Positions 8,145-16,334 of a stretch of DNA of 64,000 nucleotides are shown in pieces. The DNA lies in NCBI RefSeq assembly GCF_016758175.1, contig NZ_QYAB01000001.1:1261162-1325161 (forward strand), read 5' to 3'. The translations under genes were made by a program, and so were the position numbers. This stretch comes from Leucobacter zeae (GTDB lineage: Bacteria > Actinomycetota > Actinomycetes > Actinomycetales > Microbacteriaceae). A model generated the notes under the pieces. That model saw only the letters and a program-made list of their open reading frames with translations, ran no database searches and was not told the origin of the DNA. Position 1 is the first letter of the stretch. Every line of letters starts with the position of its first letter.

Positions 8145-9401
8145 ATGTCGAACAGCAAGCCGGAAGCATCCGCGAGGGCGTCGGCGCCCCGCGCCACCGC
8201 GCTCCAGGGGACGAGCGAGCCGGAGTACGCGCTCTGGGAGCCGCTCGACGTCGACGTCGCCGGGGCGTTCTCGGGGATCTCCGCGGACGACCTCGCCTAT
8301 CGCGACCGCGCACGCGAGTTCGTGCAGACCGAGGTCCGACCCGTCATCGCCGGCATCTGGGACCGCGCGGAGTACCCGCTGCACTTCGCGAAGCGCCTCG
8401 GCGAGCTCGATCTGCTGCGCGACGGCATCGACCTTCCCGGGTTCCCGCACCAGAGCCTGCTCGCCGCCAGCCTGACCATGATGGAGCTCGCCAGGGGCGA
8501 CGGCTCCGTCGCGACGATCGCCGGCGTGCAGGGCGGGCTCGCCCTGCGATCCATCGCCTACTGCGGTTCCGAGGAGCAGCGCGACCGCTGGCTCGAGCCC
8601 CTGGCCAGGGGGACCGAGATCGGCGCGTTCGCGCTGACGGAGCCGACCCACGGCTCGGACTCCGTGAGCCTCGAGACGCGCGCGGAATCCCGCGACGGCG
8701 GGTACGTGCTCACCGGGCACAAGAAGTGGATCGGATCGGGCAGCGTGGGGCAGGTCTCGGTCGTCTGGGCGCGCGGCGACGACGGTCAGGTGCAGGGATT
8801 CCTCGTGCCGCAGAATGCGCCAGGGTACCGGGCGACGACGATCGAGGGCAAGGTGTCGCTGCGCGCGATCTGGCAGGCCCACATCGAACTCGACGGGGTG
8901 CGCCTGGACGCCGACGCGAAGATGCCGGGCGCGAACTCCTTCAAGGACACCGCGCGCGTGCTGCAGGCGACGCGCCTCGGCGTGGCGTGGTCGGCGCTCG
9001 GGCACGCGCTCGGCGTCTACGAGACCGCCGTGCACTACGCGAAGCAGCGCGTGCAGTTCGGGCGGCCGCTCGCGGCGTCGCAGATCGTGCAGGCGCGGCT
9101 CTCGGAGATGCTGAGCCAGCTCACCTCGCTGCAGACGCTGCTCATGCAGCTGACCCGGGCCGAGGACGCGGGGGAGCTCAGCGGCCCCGGGGCCTCGCTC
9201 GGCAAGTACACGGCGACCCGCACGGCGCGGGCGATGGCCGCGAACGCGCGCGATCTCCTCGGGGGCAACGGGATCCTGACCGAGAACCGCGTGGCCAGGC
9301 ACTTCGCAGACATCGAGGCGCTGCACACCTACGAGGGCACCGAGACGGTCCAGGCCCTCATCATCGGCCGGGAGATCACCGGGATGTCGGCCTTCGCCTG
9401 A
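8145..9401 (+). CDS. acyl-CoA dehydrogenase, glutaryl-CoA dehydrogenase-like
   Basis: The 418-residue FAD flavoenzyme shows the full acyl-CoA dehydrogenase plan: helical N-domain, FALTEPTHGSDSVSLETRA (flavin and substrate loop), the beta domain with GHKKWIGS, and the C-terminal YEGTETVQALIIGREITG stretch. The Glu of YEGT is the catalytic-base position in glutaryl-CoA dehydrogenase, and the overall wording matches that enzyme (VVWAR, GKVSLRA, LLGGNGI). The likely reaction is oxidation and decarboxylation of glutaryl-CoA to crotonyl-CoA in lysine/tryptophan breakdown, but a related dicarboxyl-CoA is possible. ATG 8145 follows AGAGAGGA. An upstream GTG at 8118 is in frame but unnecessary. Likely controlled by the divergent TetR. 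Confidence 0.87.
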   Translation: MSNSKPEASARASAPRATALQGTSEPEYALWEPLDVDVAGAFSGISADDLAYRDRAREFVQTEVRPVIAGIWDRAEYPLHFAKRLGELDLLRDGIDLPGFPHQSLLAASLTMMELARGDGSVATIAGVQGGLALRSIAYCGSEEQRDRWLEPLARGTEIGAFALTEPTHGSDSVSLETRAESRDGGYVLTGHKKWIGSGSVGQVSVVWARGDDGQVQGFLVPQNAPGYRATTIEGKVSLRAIWQAHIELDGVRLDADAKMPGANSFKDTARVLQATRLGVAWSALGHALGVYETAVHYAKQRVQFGRPLAASQIVQARLSEMLSQLTSLQTLLMQLTRAEDAGELSGPGASLGKYTATRTARAMAANARDLLGGNGILTENRVARHFADIEALHTYEGTETVQALIIGREITGMSAFA

Positions 9402-9407
9402 TGGCCG

Positions 9408-9497
9408 GAGTCGCAGGATCCACGAGGTGCGGATCCTGCGACTCCTCCGTCGCGCAGGATGACGGGACGAGATCGGCTCGTCGCGCAGGATGACGGG
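9408..9497. repeat. dispersed repeat, family B, copy 1
   Basis: A perfect 14-bp inverted repeat (9408-9421 / 9431-9444, GAGTCGCAGGATCC) is followed by two identical 19-bp units (9448-9466 and 9479-9497) containing GCGCAGGATGACGGG. The same word family occurs at 44882-44963. It lies between two convergent genes. Confidence 0.8.
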
Positions 9498-9499
9498 GG

Positions 9500-10945
9500 C
9501 TACGCGTCCTCGCCGGTGCCGGGGAGGGCGATCGCCGCGGTGAGCGGCTTGCCCTCGCGCACCAGTCGGCGCTTCGTGATCTGCCAGGCGATCGCGAGCA
9601 CCACGAACCAGATCGGGGCGCACAGCAGCGGGATGCGGGTGTCCTCGGCGAGCGCGAGCGTGACCGCGATGAACACGAAGAACACGATGACCGCCCAGGG
9701 CACGATCCGGGCCAGCGGCGTCCTGAACTGCGACGACGCGTGGCGCTCCGGGTGCTTGCGCAGGTACATGATGAAGCTGATCGCGATCATGCTCCAGATG
9801 AAGAGGATGAACGTCGACGCGATCGAGGACACCATCGTGAATGCGGCGAGCACGCTGTCGCCGAGCAGCAGGATCGGCACGGCCGAGAACACGAACACCG
9901 CCGAGAAGAACACCGCGCGGCGCGGTACGCCGCGGCTGTCGGTGATCGAGAAGCCGGCCGGCGCGTGTCCGTCGAGCGAGAGCGCGTGGGTCATGCGGGT
10001 GCCCGAGTAGAAGCCGGAATTGGCGCTCGACGCCGCGGAGGTGAGCACCACGAGGTTGATCGCGAAGGCGGCCGCGCCGAATCCTGCGAGCGCCAGCGTC
10101 GTGACGAAGGGGCTCGCATCGGGGTCGAGCTTGTCCCAGGGCGTGATCGCCATGATCACGGTGAGCGCGCCGATGTAGAAGATGAGCACGCGCACCACGA
10201 TCGAGTTGATGGCGCGCGGCAGGTTGCGGTGCGGATCCTTCGTCTCGGCGGCAGCGGTACCGACGAGCTCGACGCCGATGAACGAGAAGATGCCGAGCTG
10301 GAATCCGAGGAGGAATCCGGTGAAGCCGTTCGGGAAGATGCCGCCGCGGTCCCAGAGATGCGCGACCGACGCCTGCGTGTGCGTCGTGGGGTTCTCGAAA
10401 CCGGTCACGAGCAGCACGACGCCGACGGCGATGAGGGCGAGGATCGCGACGATCTTGATGATGGCGAACCAGAACTCGAACTCGCCGAAGAACCTCACCG
10501 GCTGCAGGTTCAGGAGCATCAGGACGGCTGCCGTGATCAGCGCGGGGATCCAGTTGGGGATCGACGGGTTGATGTAGGCCACGTAGCCGGTGATCGCGAT
10601 GATGTCGGCGACGCAGATGACGACCCACGTGATCCAGTAGGTCCACGACACGAAGTACCCGGCCCAGGGGCCGATCAGGTCCTTCGCGATGTCGCCGAAC
10701 GTCTTGTAGTTGAGGTTCGAGAGGAGCAGCTCGCCGAGGGCGCGCATGAGGAAGAACATCATGCAGCCGATGACGGCGTAGACGAGGAGCGCGGAGGGGC
10801 CCGCGAGGTTGATGATCTTGCCCGAGCCGAGGAAGAGCCCGGTGCCGATGGCCCCGCCGATGGCGATCAGCTGCAGGTGGCGGTTCGAGAGTCCGCGCTG
10901 CAACTGCTCGTGCGGCGCGTGCGTGCTGGTGTCCGACAAGTCCAT
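9500..10945 (-). CDS. amino acid permease (APC superfamily, AAT type), copy 2
   Basis: This 481-residue permease has about 12 membrane helices and the conserved family opening: RGLSNRHLQLIAIGGAIGTG (substrate-binding GAIGTGLFLGSG loop in helix 1) and FIGVELVGTAAAE in helix 6. It resembles the CycA/AAT group that imports D-Ala, D-Ser, Gly or other amino acids by proton symport. ATG 10945 has GAAGGAG upstream. It is the third gene of a probable operon behind a PLP decarboxylase and a near-duplicate permease (gap 179 bp). The long frame that runs on through the neighbouring permease is a GC shadow, not a fusion. Confidence 0.9.
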   Translation of the reverse strand: MDLSDTSTHAPHEQLQRGLSNRHLQLIAIGGAIGTGLFLGSGKIINLAGPSALLVYAVIGCMMFFLMRALGELLLSNLNYKTFGDIAKDLIGPWAGYFVSWTYWITWVVICVADIIAITGYVAYINPSIPNWIPALITAAVLMLLNLQPVRFFGEFEFWFAIIKIVAILALIAVGVVLLVTGFENPTTHTQASVAHLWDRGGIFPNGFTGFLLGFQLGIFSFIGVELVGTAAAETKDPHRNLPRAINSIVVRVLIFYIGALTVIMAITPWDKLDPDASPFVTTLALAGFGAAAFAINLVVLTSAASSANSGFYSGTRMTHALSLDGHAPAGFSITDSRGVPRRAVFFSAVFVFSAVPILLLGDSVLAAFTMVSSIASTFILFIWSMIAISFIMYLRKHPERHASSQFRTPLARIVPWAVIVFFVFIAVTLALAEDTRIPLLCAPIWFVVLAIAWQITKRRLVREGKPLTAAIALPGTGEDA

Positions 10946-11124
10946 CACTCCTTCGTGAGAGGCGAGAGGGGGCCGCCGCTCCGGGTGCGGGGCGGGGGGG
11001 CTCGATCTCGTGCGGTTGTTCGAGATCGTCACCCATCGATTGTAGGGGTATGACGCGGGGCGGCCGGCCGGGTGCGCCCCGACCGACCCGGATTCCCCGA
11101 GACCTCGATTCTCCGCGTCGGCGC

Positions 11125-12567
11125 CTACTCGTCGGCGTCGAGCGGGTGCGGCACGGTCGGCACCGCTGCCGTGAGCGGCCGCCCCTCGCGCAGCAGCCGC
11201 CGCTTGCGCAGTTGCCAGAGGATCGTGAGGAGCAGGAACCAGAACGGCGTCGCGAGGAACGGCGGGCGCGTGTCCTCGCCGTAGAGCAGCGTGCCTGCGA
11301 TGAACACGAAGAAGGCGAGCACGAGCCACGGGGCGATGCGCGACAGGGGCATCTTGAACTTCGATGCGGCGTGCCGTTCGGGGTGGCGCCTGCGATAGAC
11401 GATGTAGCTCACGACGATCGACCCCCAGGTGAAGAGGATGAGCGTCGCGCACATCGACGACACGAAGGTGAAGGCCGAGACGACGCCGTCTCCGGCGAAG
11501 AGGAGCGGGATCGCGGCGAACAGGAACACCGAGGTGAAGAACACGGATCGTCGCGGCACGCCGCGGGAGTCGGTGAGGGAGAAGCTCGACGGGGCGTGCC
11601 CGTCCTTCGACAGCCCGAAGAGCATGCGGGTGCCGGAGTAGAGGCCGGAGTTGGCGCTCGACGCGGCGGAGGTCAGTACGACGAGCTGGATCGCCGCCGC
11701 GGCGATGCCGAACCCGGCGAGGGCGAAGGTCGTGACGAAGGGGCTCTTGTCGGGCTCGATCTCGTCCCACGGCGTCACGCTCATGATGACGGCGAGGGCG
11801 CCCACGTAGAAGATGAGGATGCGCACGACGATCGAGTTGATCGCCTTCGGCAGGGTCTTGCGGGGGTTCTCGGTCTCGGCCGCAGCAGTGCCGACGAGCT
11901 CGACGCCGATGAACGAGAAGATGCCCATCTGGAAGCCGAGCACGAATCCGCTCGCGCCCATCGGGAACATGCCGCCGCGGTCCCAGAGGTGCGCGAACGA
12001 CGCCTGGGTGCCGTCGGGGTTCGTGAACCCGACGACGACGAGGACGACGCCGGTCGCGATGAGCGCGAGGATCGCCACGATCTTGATGACCGCGAACCAG
12101 AACTCGGTCTCGCCGAAGTACTTCACCGGCTGCAGGTTGAGCACGAGGAGCACGGCAGCCGCGACGAGCGCCGGCAGCCAGTTCGGGATCGCCGGGTTGA
12201 ACCACTGCACGTACGCCGTGATCGCGACGATGTCGGCGACGCAGGCGATGACCCACGAGAACCAGTAGTTCCACGACACGAAGAAGCCGGCCCATGGTCC
12301 GAGCATGTCCTTCGCGATGTCGCCGAAGGTCTGGTAATGCAGGTTCGACAGCAGCAGCTCGCCGAGGGCGCGCATGATGAAGAAGACGAAGAACCCGATC
12401 ACCATGTAGACAAAGATGATCGACGGGCCGGAGACGCTGATGAGCTTGCCCGAGCCGAGGAACAGGCCGGTGCCGATCGCACCTCCGATGGCCATGAGCT
12501 GCAGGTGGCGGTTCTTCAGGCCGCGCTGCATCTGTTGGGGCGGGGCGGGCGTAGCGGTGCCGGACAT
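11125..12567 (-). CDS. amino acid permease (APC superfamily, AAT type), copy 1
   Basis: This 480-residue permease is paralogous along its whole length to its downstream neighbour (same RGL-NRHLQL-AIGGAIGTGLFLGSGK start, same GVELVGTAAAE and SAASSANSG blocks), so the pair came from tandem duplication. About 12 membrane helices are visible. ATG 12567 is preferred over an in-frame GTG at 12576 because GAAGGAG lies 8 nt before the ATG and overlaps the GTG. It follows the decarboxylase gene by 74 bp. Likely role: uptake of the decarboxylase substrate or exchange of amino acid and amine. Confidence 0.9.
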   Translation of the reverse strand: MSGTATPAPPQQMQRGLKNRHLQLMAIGGAIGTGLFLGSGKLISVSGPSIIFVYMVIGFFVFFIMRALGELLLSNLHYQTFGDIAKDMLGPWAGFFVSWNYWFSWVIACVADIVAITAYVQWFNPAIPNWLPALVAAAVLLVLNLQPVKYFGETEFWFAVIKIVAILALIATGVVLVVVGFTNPDGTQASFAHLWDRGGMFPMGASGFVLGFQMGIFSFIGVELVGTAAAETENPRKTLPKAINSIVVRILIFYVGALAVIMSVTPWDEIEPDKSPFVTTFALAGFGIAAAAIQLVVLTSAASSANSGLYSGTRMLFGLSKDGHAPSSFSLTDSRGVPRRSVFFTSVFLFAAIPLLFAGDGVVSAFTFVSSMCATLILFTWGSIVVSYIVYRRRHPERHAASKFKMPLSRIAPWLVLAFFVFIAGTLLYGEDTRPPFLATPFWFLLLTILWQLRKRRLLREGRPLTAAVPTVPHPLDADE

Positions 12568-12641
12568 GGCGGACACTCCTTCGTGTGGGGAGGGGAGGGG
12601 TGCGGGCCCGCCCGGGATGCTGGGCGGGCCCGCGGTGGGGA

Positions 12642-14231
12642 TCAGCGCGCGACGACTCGGAACGTGTCGAGCGCGGGGTCGTTGGCGCCGCGGACGTAGC
12701 CGGTGGGAGTCGCCGCGGTGTGCCGGAGGAAGGATACCGCCTCGGGGCTCAGCACCTCGCCCGGCAGCACGTTGGGCACGCCGGGCGGGTAGGCCGCGAG
12801 GGAGTCCGCCGAGACGCGGCCGATGGCGCTCGCGGCGTCGACGACCTCGACCTCGGCGAAGAACGCCTCGTCGAGCCCCATCGCGCGCTCGCAGCTCGGG
12901 GGGAGCGAGATCGGGCGCTCGGGCTCGATCTCGGCCTCGGGGAGCGCCTGCAGCGCGTTCCAGAACCGATCGACGTCGAGCGGGGCGGTCGCACCGATGA
13001 GCAGCAGCAGCGCCGACGGCGTCGACAGCTCGCAGTACACGCGGTGGTCGCGCAGCAGCTGGAAGTGCGCGTCGCCGCCGGTGATCCCGGCGCCGCGGGT
13101 GTCGATGGCGACCTTGAACGGGTCGTTCGCGATCGCGTCAGGGCTCGCCAGGATGTCGGGAGTGGCGTCGCGGAATCGGCGGTCGGCGCGCACGCGCCCC
13201 CGGATCTCCTCCGCCGAGTCGAGCGCGAGCTCGACGCGCTCGGGGTGCGTGACGATGAAGCGCCTGGCCTCGTCGAGCGAGGCCAGCAGCAGCGCGCTCG
13301 TGCTGGTCGACTGGAACGAGCGCACCACGCGGTCGACGAGCGATTCCAGCGCAGCGGCGTGCGGACCGTGGCCGAGCTGGATCATGGCCGACTGCGTGAG
13401 CGAGCCCGCCGCCTTGTGGGTGCTCGACACGACGAGGTCTGCGCCCAGGCGCGCGGCGTTCGCCGGGAGCCGCGGGTGCAGGCCGAAGTGCGAGCCCCAG
13501 GCCTCGTCGACGATGAGCGGGACGCCGTGGCGGTGCGCGACATCCGCGATCGCGGCGATATCGGCGACGGCGCCGAAGTAGCTGGGGGAGACGATGTACA
13601 CCGACGAGCTCTCGGGGTTCGCGGTCAGAGCGGCGTCGACCTGGTCTGCGGTGACGCCGTGGTTGCAGCCGAGCCCGGCGTCGACCGCGCCGTGCACGAA
13701 GTGCGGCGTCAGCCCCATGCGGGTGAGTCCGTCGATCACGCTCGAGTGCATGCTGCGCTGCACGACGAGGGAGGTGCCGAGGCCGCGAGCGACCGTCGTC
13801 GCGATGTGGTTGCCGCCGGAGGCGCCGGTCGTGATGAACCACGTGCGACTCGCCCCCCACGCCTCGGCGGCGAGATCCTGCGCCTCCATGATCGGCGTGC
13901 GCCTGCCCGGGGTGACGAGCTGCCAGGTGTTCTGGTCCACGCCGCTGAAGAGCATCGGGAAGTCCATGCGCAGCGCGTGCTCGCCGACGATCGACGCGAC
14001 GCCCGGCGCGTTCTCGGGAGCGGCCTGGTGCCCGGGCACGTGGATGCGCTGCCAGTCGTGGGTCGCGAGACTGCGCACCGCGTCGGCGTATGGCGCCTCG
14101 AACTGGCGGGCGGGAACCGAGGGGGCAGTGGCGCCGGTCTCGGTCGGCGCCGCGGGCTCAAGGGGGTCGGAGAGGGCCTCCGGCGTCGCGGAGGCGTCGA
14201 GCGTCGCAGAGGGGGAGGGGGCGATGTGCAT
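12642..14231 (-). CDS. Orn/Lys/Arg decarboxylase-family PLP enzyme
   Basis: The 529-residue fold-type I decarboxylase has an Ala/Pro-rich N-terminal extension of about 45 residues, then IHVPGHQ, the cofactor region TGASGGNH, DEAWGSHFG (PLP-binding Asp) and SSTHKAAGSL, whose Lys is the expected Schiff-base residue. The C-terminal domain follows from about residue 380. Members of the family decarboxylate lysine, ornithine or arginine to polyamines; the exact substrate cannot be read. No ribosome site precedes ATG 14231, but TACGCT lies 6 nt upstream, so the mRNA is probably leaderless. With two permeases downstream and a divergent LysR gene, it looks like a regulated decarboxylation/transport unit. 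Confidence 0.87.
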   Translation of the reverse strand: MHIAPSPSATLDASATPEALSDPLEPAAPTETGATAPSVPARQFEAPYADAVRSLATHDWQRIHVPGHQAAPENAPGVASIVGEHALRMDFPMLFSGVDQNTWQLVTPGRRTPIMEAQDLAAEAWGASRTWFITTGASGGNHIATTVARGLGTSLVVQRSMHSSVIDGLTRMGLTPHFVHGAVDAGLGCNHGVTADQVDAALTANPESSSVYIVSPSYFGAVADIAAIADVAHRHGVPLIVDEAWGSHFGLHPRLPANAARLGADLVVSSTHKAAGSLTQSAMIQLGHGPHAAALESLVDRVVRSFQSTSTSALLLASLDEARRFIVTHPERVELALDSAEEIRGRVRADRRFRDATPDILASPDAIANDPFKVAIDTRGAGITGGDAHFQLLRDHRVYCELSTPSALLLLIGATAPLDVDRFWNALQALPEAEIEPERPISLPPSCERAMGLDEAFFAEVEVVDAASAIGRVSADSLAAYPPGVPNVLPGEVLSPEAVSFLRHTAATPTGYVRGANDPALDTFRVVAR

Positions 14232-14237
14232 GCCTCC

Positions 14238-14243
14238 AGCGTA
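14238..14243 (-). promoter_or_regulatory. -10 of leaderless decarboxylase gene
   Basis: TACGCT on the minus strand lies 6 nt before ATG 14231. It shares the 73-bp divergent space with the lysR promoter, where the LysR protein would bind. Confidence 0.6.
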
Positions 14244-14291
14244 GGAAGTCGGAGTCCCCTGCGGAATATCAGGTTTTCGCGCGTGTTGGAA

Positions 14292-14297
14292 TAGTGT
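14292..14297 (+). promoter_or_regulatory. -10 of leaderless lysR
   Basis: TAGTGT lies 7 nt before ATG 14305 and no ribosome binding site is present. Confidence 0.55.
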
Positions 14298-14304
14298 CTA
14301 TGTC

Positions 14305-15225
14305 ATGTTGACGCTCCAGCAGTTCCGCGTGCTCCTCGCGATCCGCGAGCATGGCAGCCTGACCCGGGCCGCGGAGTCGCTGCGCTACGGCGTCCCCACG
14401 GTGACGCACCACCTCAGGGCTCTCGAGGGGCACCTGGGCGCGCGCCTCGTGGAGCGGGGGCGGACGGGCACCCGGCTGACCCCGCTGGGCGAGGCGTTCG
14501 CCGCCGATATCGCGCCGGTGCTCACGCGCATCGAGCGGGCCGAGCGCGCGGTCGCCGATCAGCGCGACGCTGGGGTGGTCACGCTCCGCGTCGGCACCTT
14601 CTCCTCGATCGGCGCGCGGCTCATGCCCGCGGCGATCGCGCAGCTGCAGCAGCGCACCTCCGTCCGCGTCGAGGTGGTCGAGGCCGAGCCGACGGAGGTG
14701 CTGCGGCAGCTCCGCGGAGGGGAGGTGCACGCGGGACTCATCTACGACGTCTCGGACGAGCTGGCGCTCCAGGTGCCCGACGTCGAGCTGACGACGCTGA
14801 TGGCCGAGCCCTATCGGGTGATGGTGGCGAAGCACGGCCCGTTCGGCGCGCGCGAGGAGGTCGACTTCGCGGAGCTCGCCGAATCCGCCTGGGTCTGCAG
14901 CCGCAACCCGGACGAGGCATCGGATCGGGTGCTCCGCCGCGTGTACCACTCGCTCGGACTCCCGGTGCGGGAGGTCATGCGCACCGACGACCTGACGATG
15001 ATCCACGGCCTCGTGGAGGAGGGGCTCGGCTGCGCCCTGACCACCCTCGCGGCCGTCGACGCGGACTTCGAGGTCGTGCTGCTCCGCGCGGTGCAGGATC
15101 TCGGGGAGCGGCGCGTGTCGTTCGTCACGCGCCGCGGGCCCGTGCCGCCCGCGGCGCGCTGGCTCGGCGAGATCCTCCGCGGCCTGGCCGCCGAGCGGGC
15201 GAATCGCCCGCGCGCCGGCCGCTAG
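14305..15225 (+). CDS. LysR-family transcriptional regulator
   Basis: The 306-residue regulator has an N-terminal winged helix (residues 1-60; LTLQQFRVLLAIREHGSLTRAAE) and a two-lobed substrate-binding domain from about residue 90. It is divergent from the decarboxylase/permease genes across 73 bp, the classic arrangement for LysR control of a neighbouring operon, probably with the amino acid as co-inducer. Its stop and that of the convergent amidohydrolase share the same CTAG (15222-15225). Confidence 0.9.
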   Translation: MLTLQQFRVLLAIREHGSLTRAAESLRYGVPTVTHHLRALEGHLGARLVERGRTGTRLTPLGEAFAADIAPVLTRIERAERAVADQRDAGVVTLRVGTFSSIGARLMPAAIAQLQQRTSVRVEVVEAEPTEVLRQLRGGEVHAGLIYDVSDELALQVPDVELTTLMAEPYRVMVAKHGPFGAREEVDFAELAESAWVCSRNPDEASDRVLRRVYHSLGLPVREVMRTDDLTMIHGLVEEGLGCALTTLAAVDADFEVVLLRAVQDLGERRVSFVTRRGPVPPAARWLGEILRGLAAERANRPRAGR

Positions 15226-16334
15226 CGCGCGGCCAGGCAGGCGGCGACGAGCACGTCGGCCGCGGGGCTCAGCCGGGTCGCGTCGAAGCGCATCGCCGGG
15301 TCGTGGAGTCCGGGCACGACATCGGCGCCGACGCCGAGCATCGCGGCCTCGAGCGCGGGACGGCGCAGGGTGTAGCAGTGGAAGTCGTCCGACCCCGACG
15401 TGATCGCGCGGGGCGCGAGCGCCGCCTCGCCCGCCACCTCTCGGATCGCCGATGCGAGGAGCGCCTCCGCCCGCGATCCGATGATCGCGGCGGGCACGTG
15501 GTCCTCCTCGGCGACCGCGATCTCGACCCCGTGGCGCAGCGCGAGCGAACGCGCGATCCGCGACACCCCGGTGCGCAGCGCATCCATCGCGGCGTTCGTC
15601 TGGGCGCGCAGGTCGATGCCGAACGCCGCGGAACCGGGGATGACGTTGAGGTTGCCCGACCCTGCGCGGAGCTCGGTGAACTTCGCCGAGGCCGGGACCT
15701 GGGGGTCGACCCGCAGCGCCGCGACCATCGCGGCGAACTCGGCGGCCACCTCGATCGCGTTCACGCCCTGATGCGGGCGCGCCCCGTGGTGGTCGGCCCC
15801 CGAGATCCCGCCCCGCACGAAGCAGCACGCGCCGTGCGAGATCGACGGCGCGAACCGGGGCGCTGGCAGCTCGGAGCCCGGTCGCAGGTGCACCCCGAAG
15901 AGCACGTCGAGGCCGTCGGTCACCCCGAGCTCCGCGACCGATGCCGCGCCGTTGCCCTGCTCCTCGGCCGGCTGGAACACGGCGCGCACGCCGTGCCCGA
16001 GCCCGTCGCCGAGCTCGGCGAGGCGCAGCACGGTCTCGGTCACGATCGCGAGATTCGCGTCGTGACCGCACGAGTGCGCGATGATCGTGCCCGCGGCGGT
16101 CTCGTGCGCGAGCGCATCGAGGTCGCCGCGCAGCCCGACCACGGGTTCGCCCGGCCCCACGTCGACCGTGAACCCGGGGAACTCCGCGAAGGGCCGGGGA
16201 ACGAGCCCGGCCTCCGCGAAGATCCCCGCGAGGTAGTCCGCGGTGGCGTGCTCCTGCCAGCTCGGCTCGGGGTGCGCCGCGAGGTGCTCGCGGATCCGGA
16301 CGATCCGCGGCGCCTCGGAGGCGTCCTCGATCAC
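15222..16334 (-). CDS. M20-family amidohydrolase of the peptide-salvage operon
   Basis: The 370-residue enzyme is of the M20D type: GLRGDLDALAHET, SCGHDANLA (metal ligands), FQPAEEQGNGA (proton shuttle Glu) and GADHHGARPHQGVNA in the dimerisation domain. It probably hydrolyses an N-acyl amino acid or small peptide. The start is GTG 16334, which overlaps the transporter stop in GTGA, so translation is coupled to the YfcC gene. A long open frame running into the transporter region is a shadow. Co-occurrence with an epimerase and a transporter suggests it cleaves an imported dipeptide or related amide. Confidence 0.85.
   Translation of the reverse strand: MIEDASEAPRIVRIREHLAAHPEPSWQEHATADYLAGIFAEAGLVPRPFAEFPGFTVDVGPGEPVVGLRGDLDALAHETAAGTIIAHSCGHDANLAIVTETVLRLAELGDGLGHGVRAVFQPAEEQGNGAASVAELGVTDGLDVLFGVHLRPGSELPAPRFAPSISHGACCFVRGGISGADHHGARPHQGVNAIEVAAEFAAMVAALRVDPQVPASAKFTELRAGSGNLNVIPGSAAFGIDLRAQTNAAMDALRTGVSRIARSLALRHGVEIAVAEEDHVPAAIIGSRAEALLASAIREVAGEAALAPRAITSGSDDFHCYTLRRPALEAAMLGVGADVVPGLHDPAMRFDATRLSPAADVLVAACLAAR

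Noticed and set aside
9500..12295. A single 931-codon open frame across both permeases
   Set aside because: The upstream half is a GC shadow of permease 1 in another frame; each permease has its own start with a good ribosome site.
14269..16071. A 600-codon frame antisense to lysR
   Set aside because: Arg-rich shadow crossing the real lysR and M20 genes; no domain visible.
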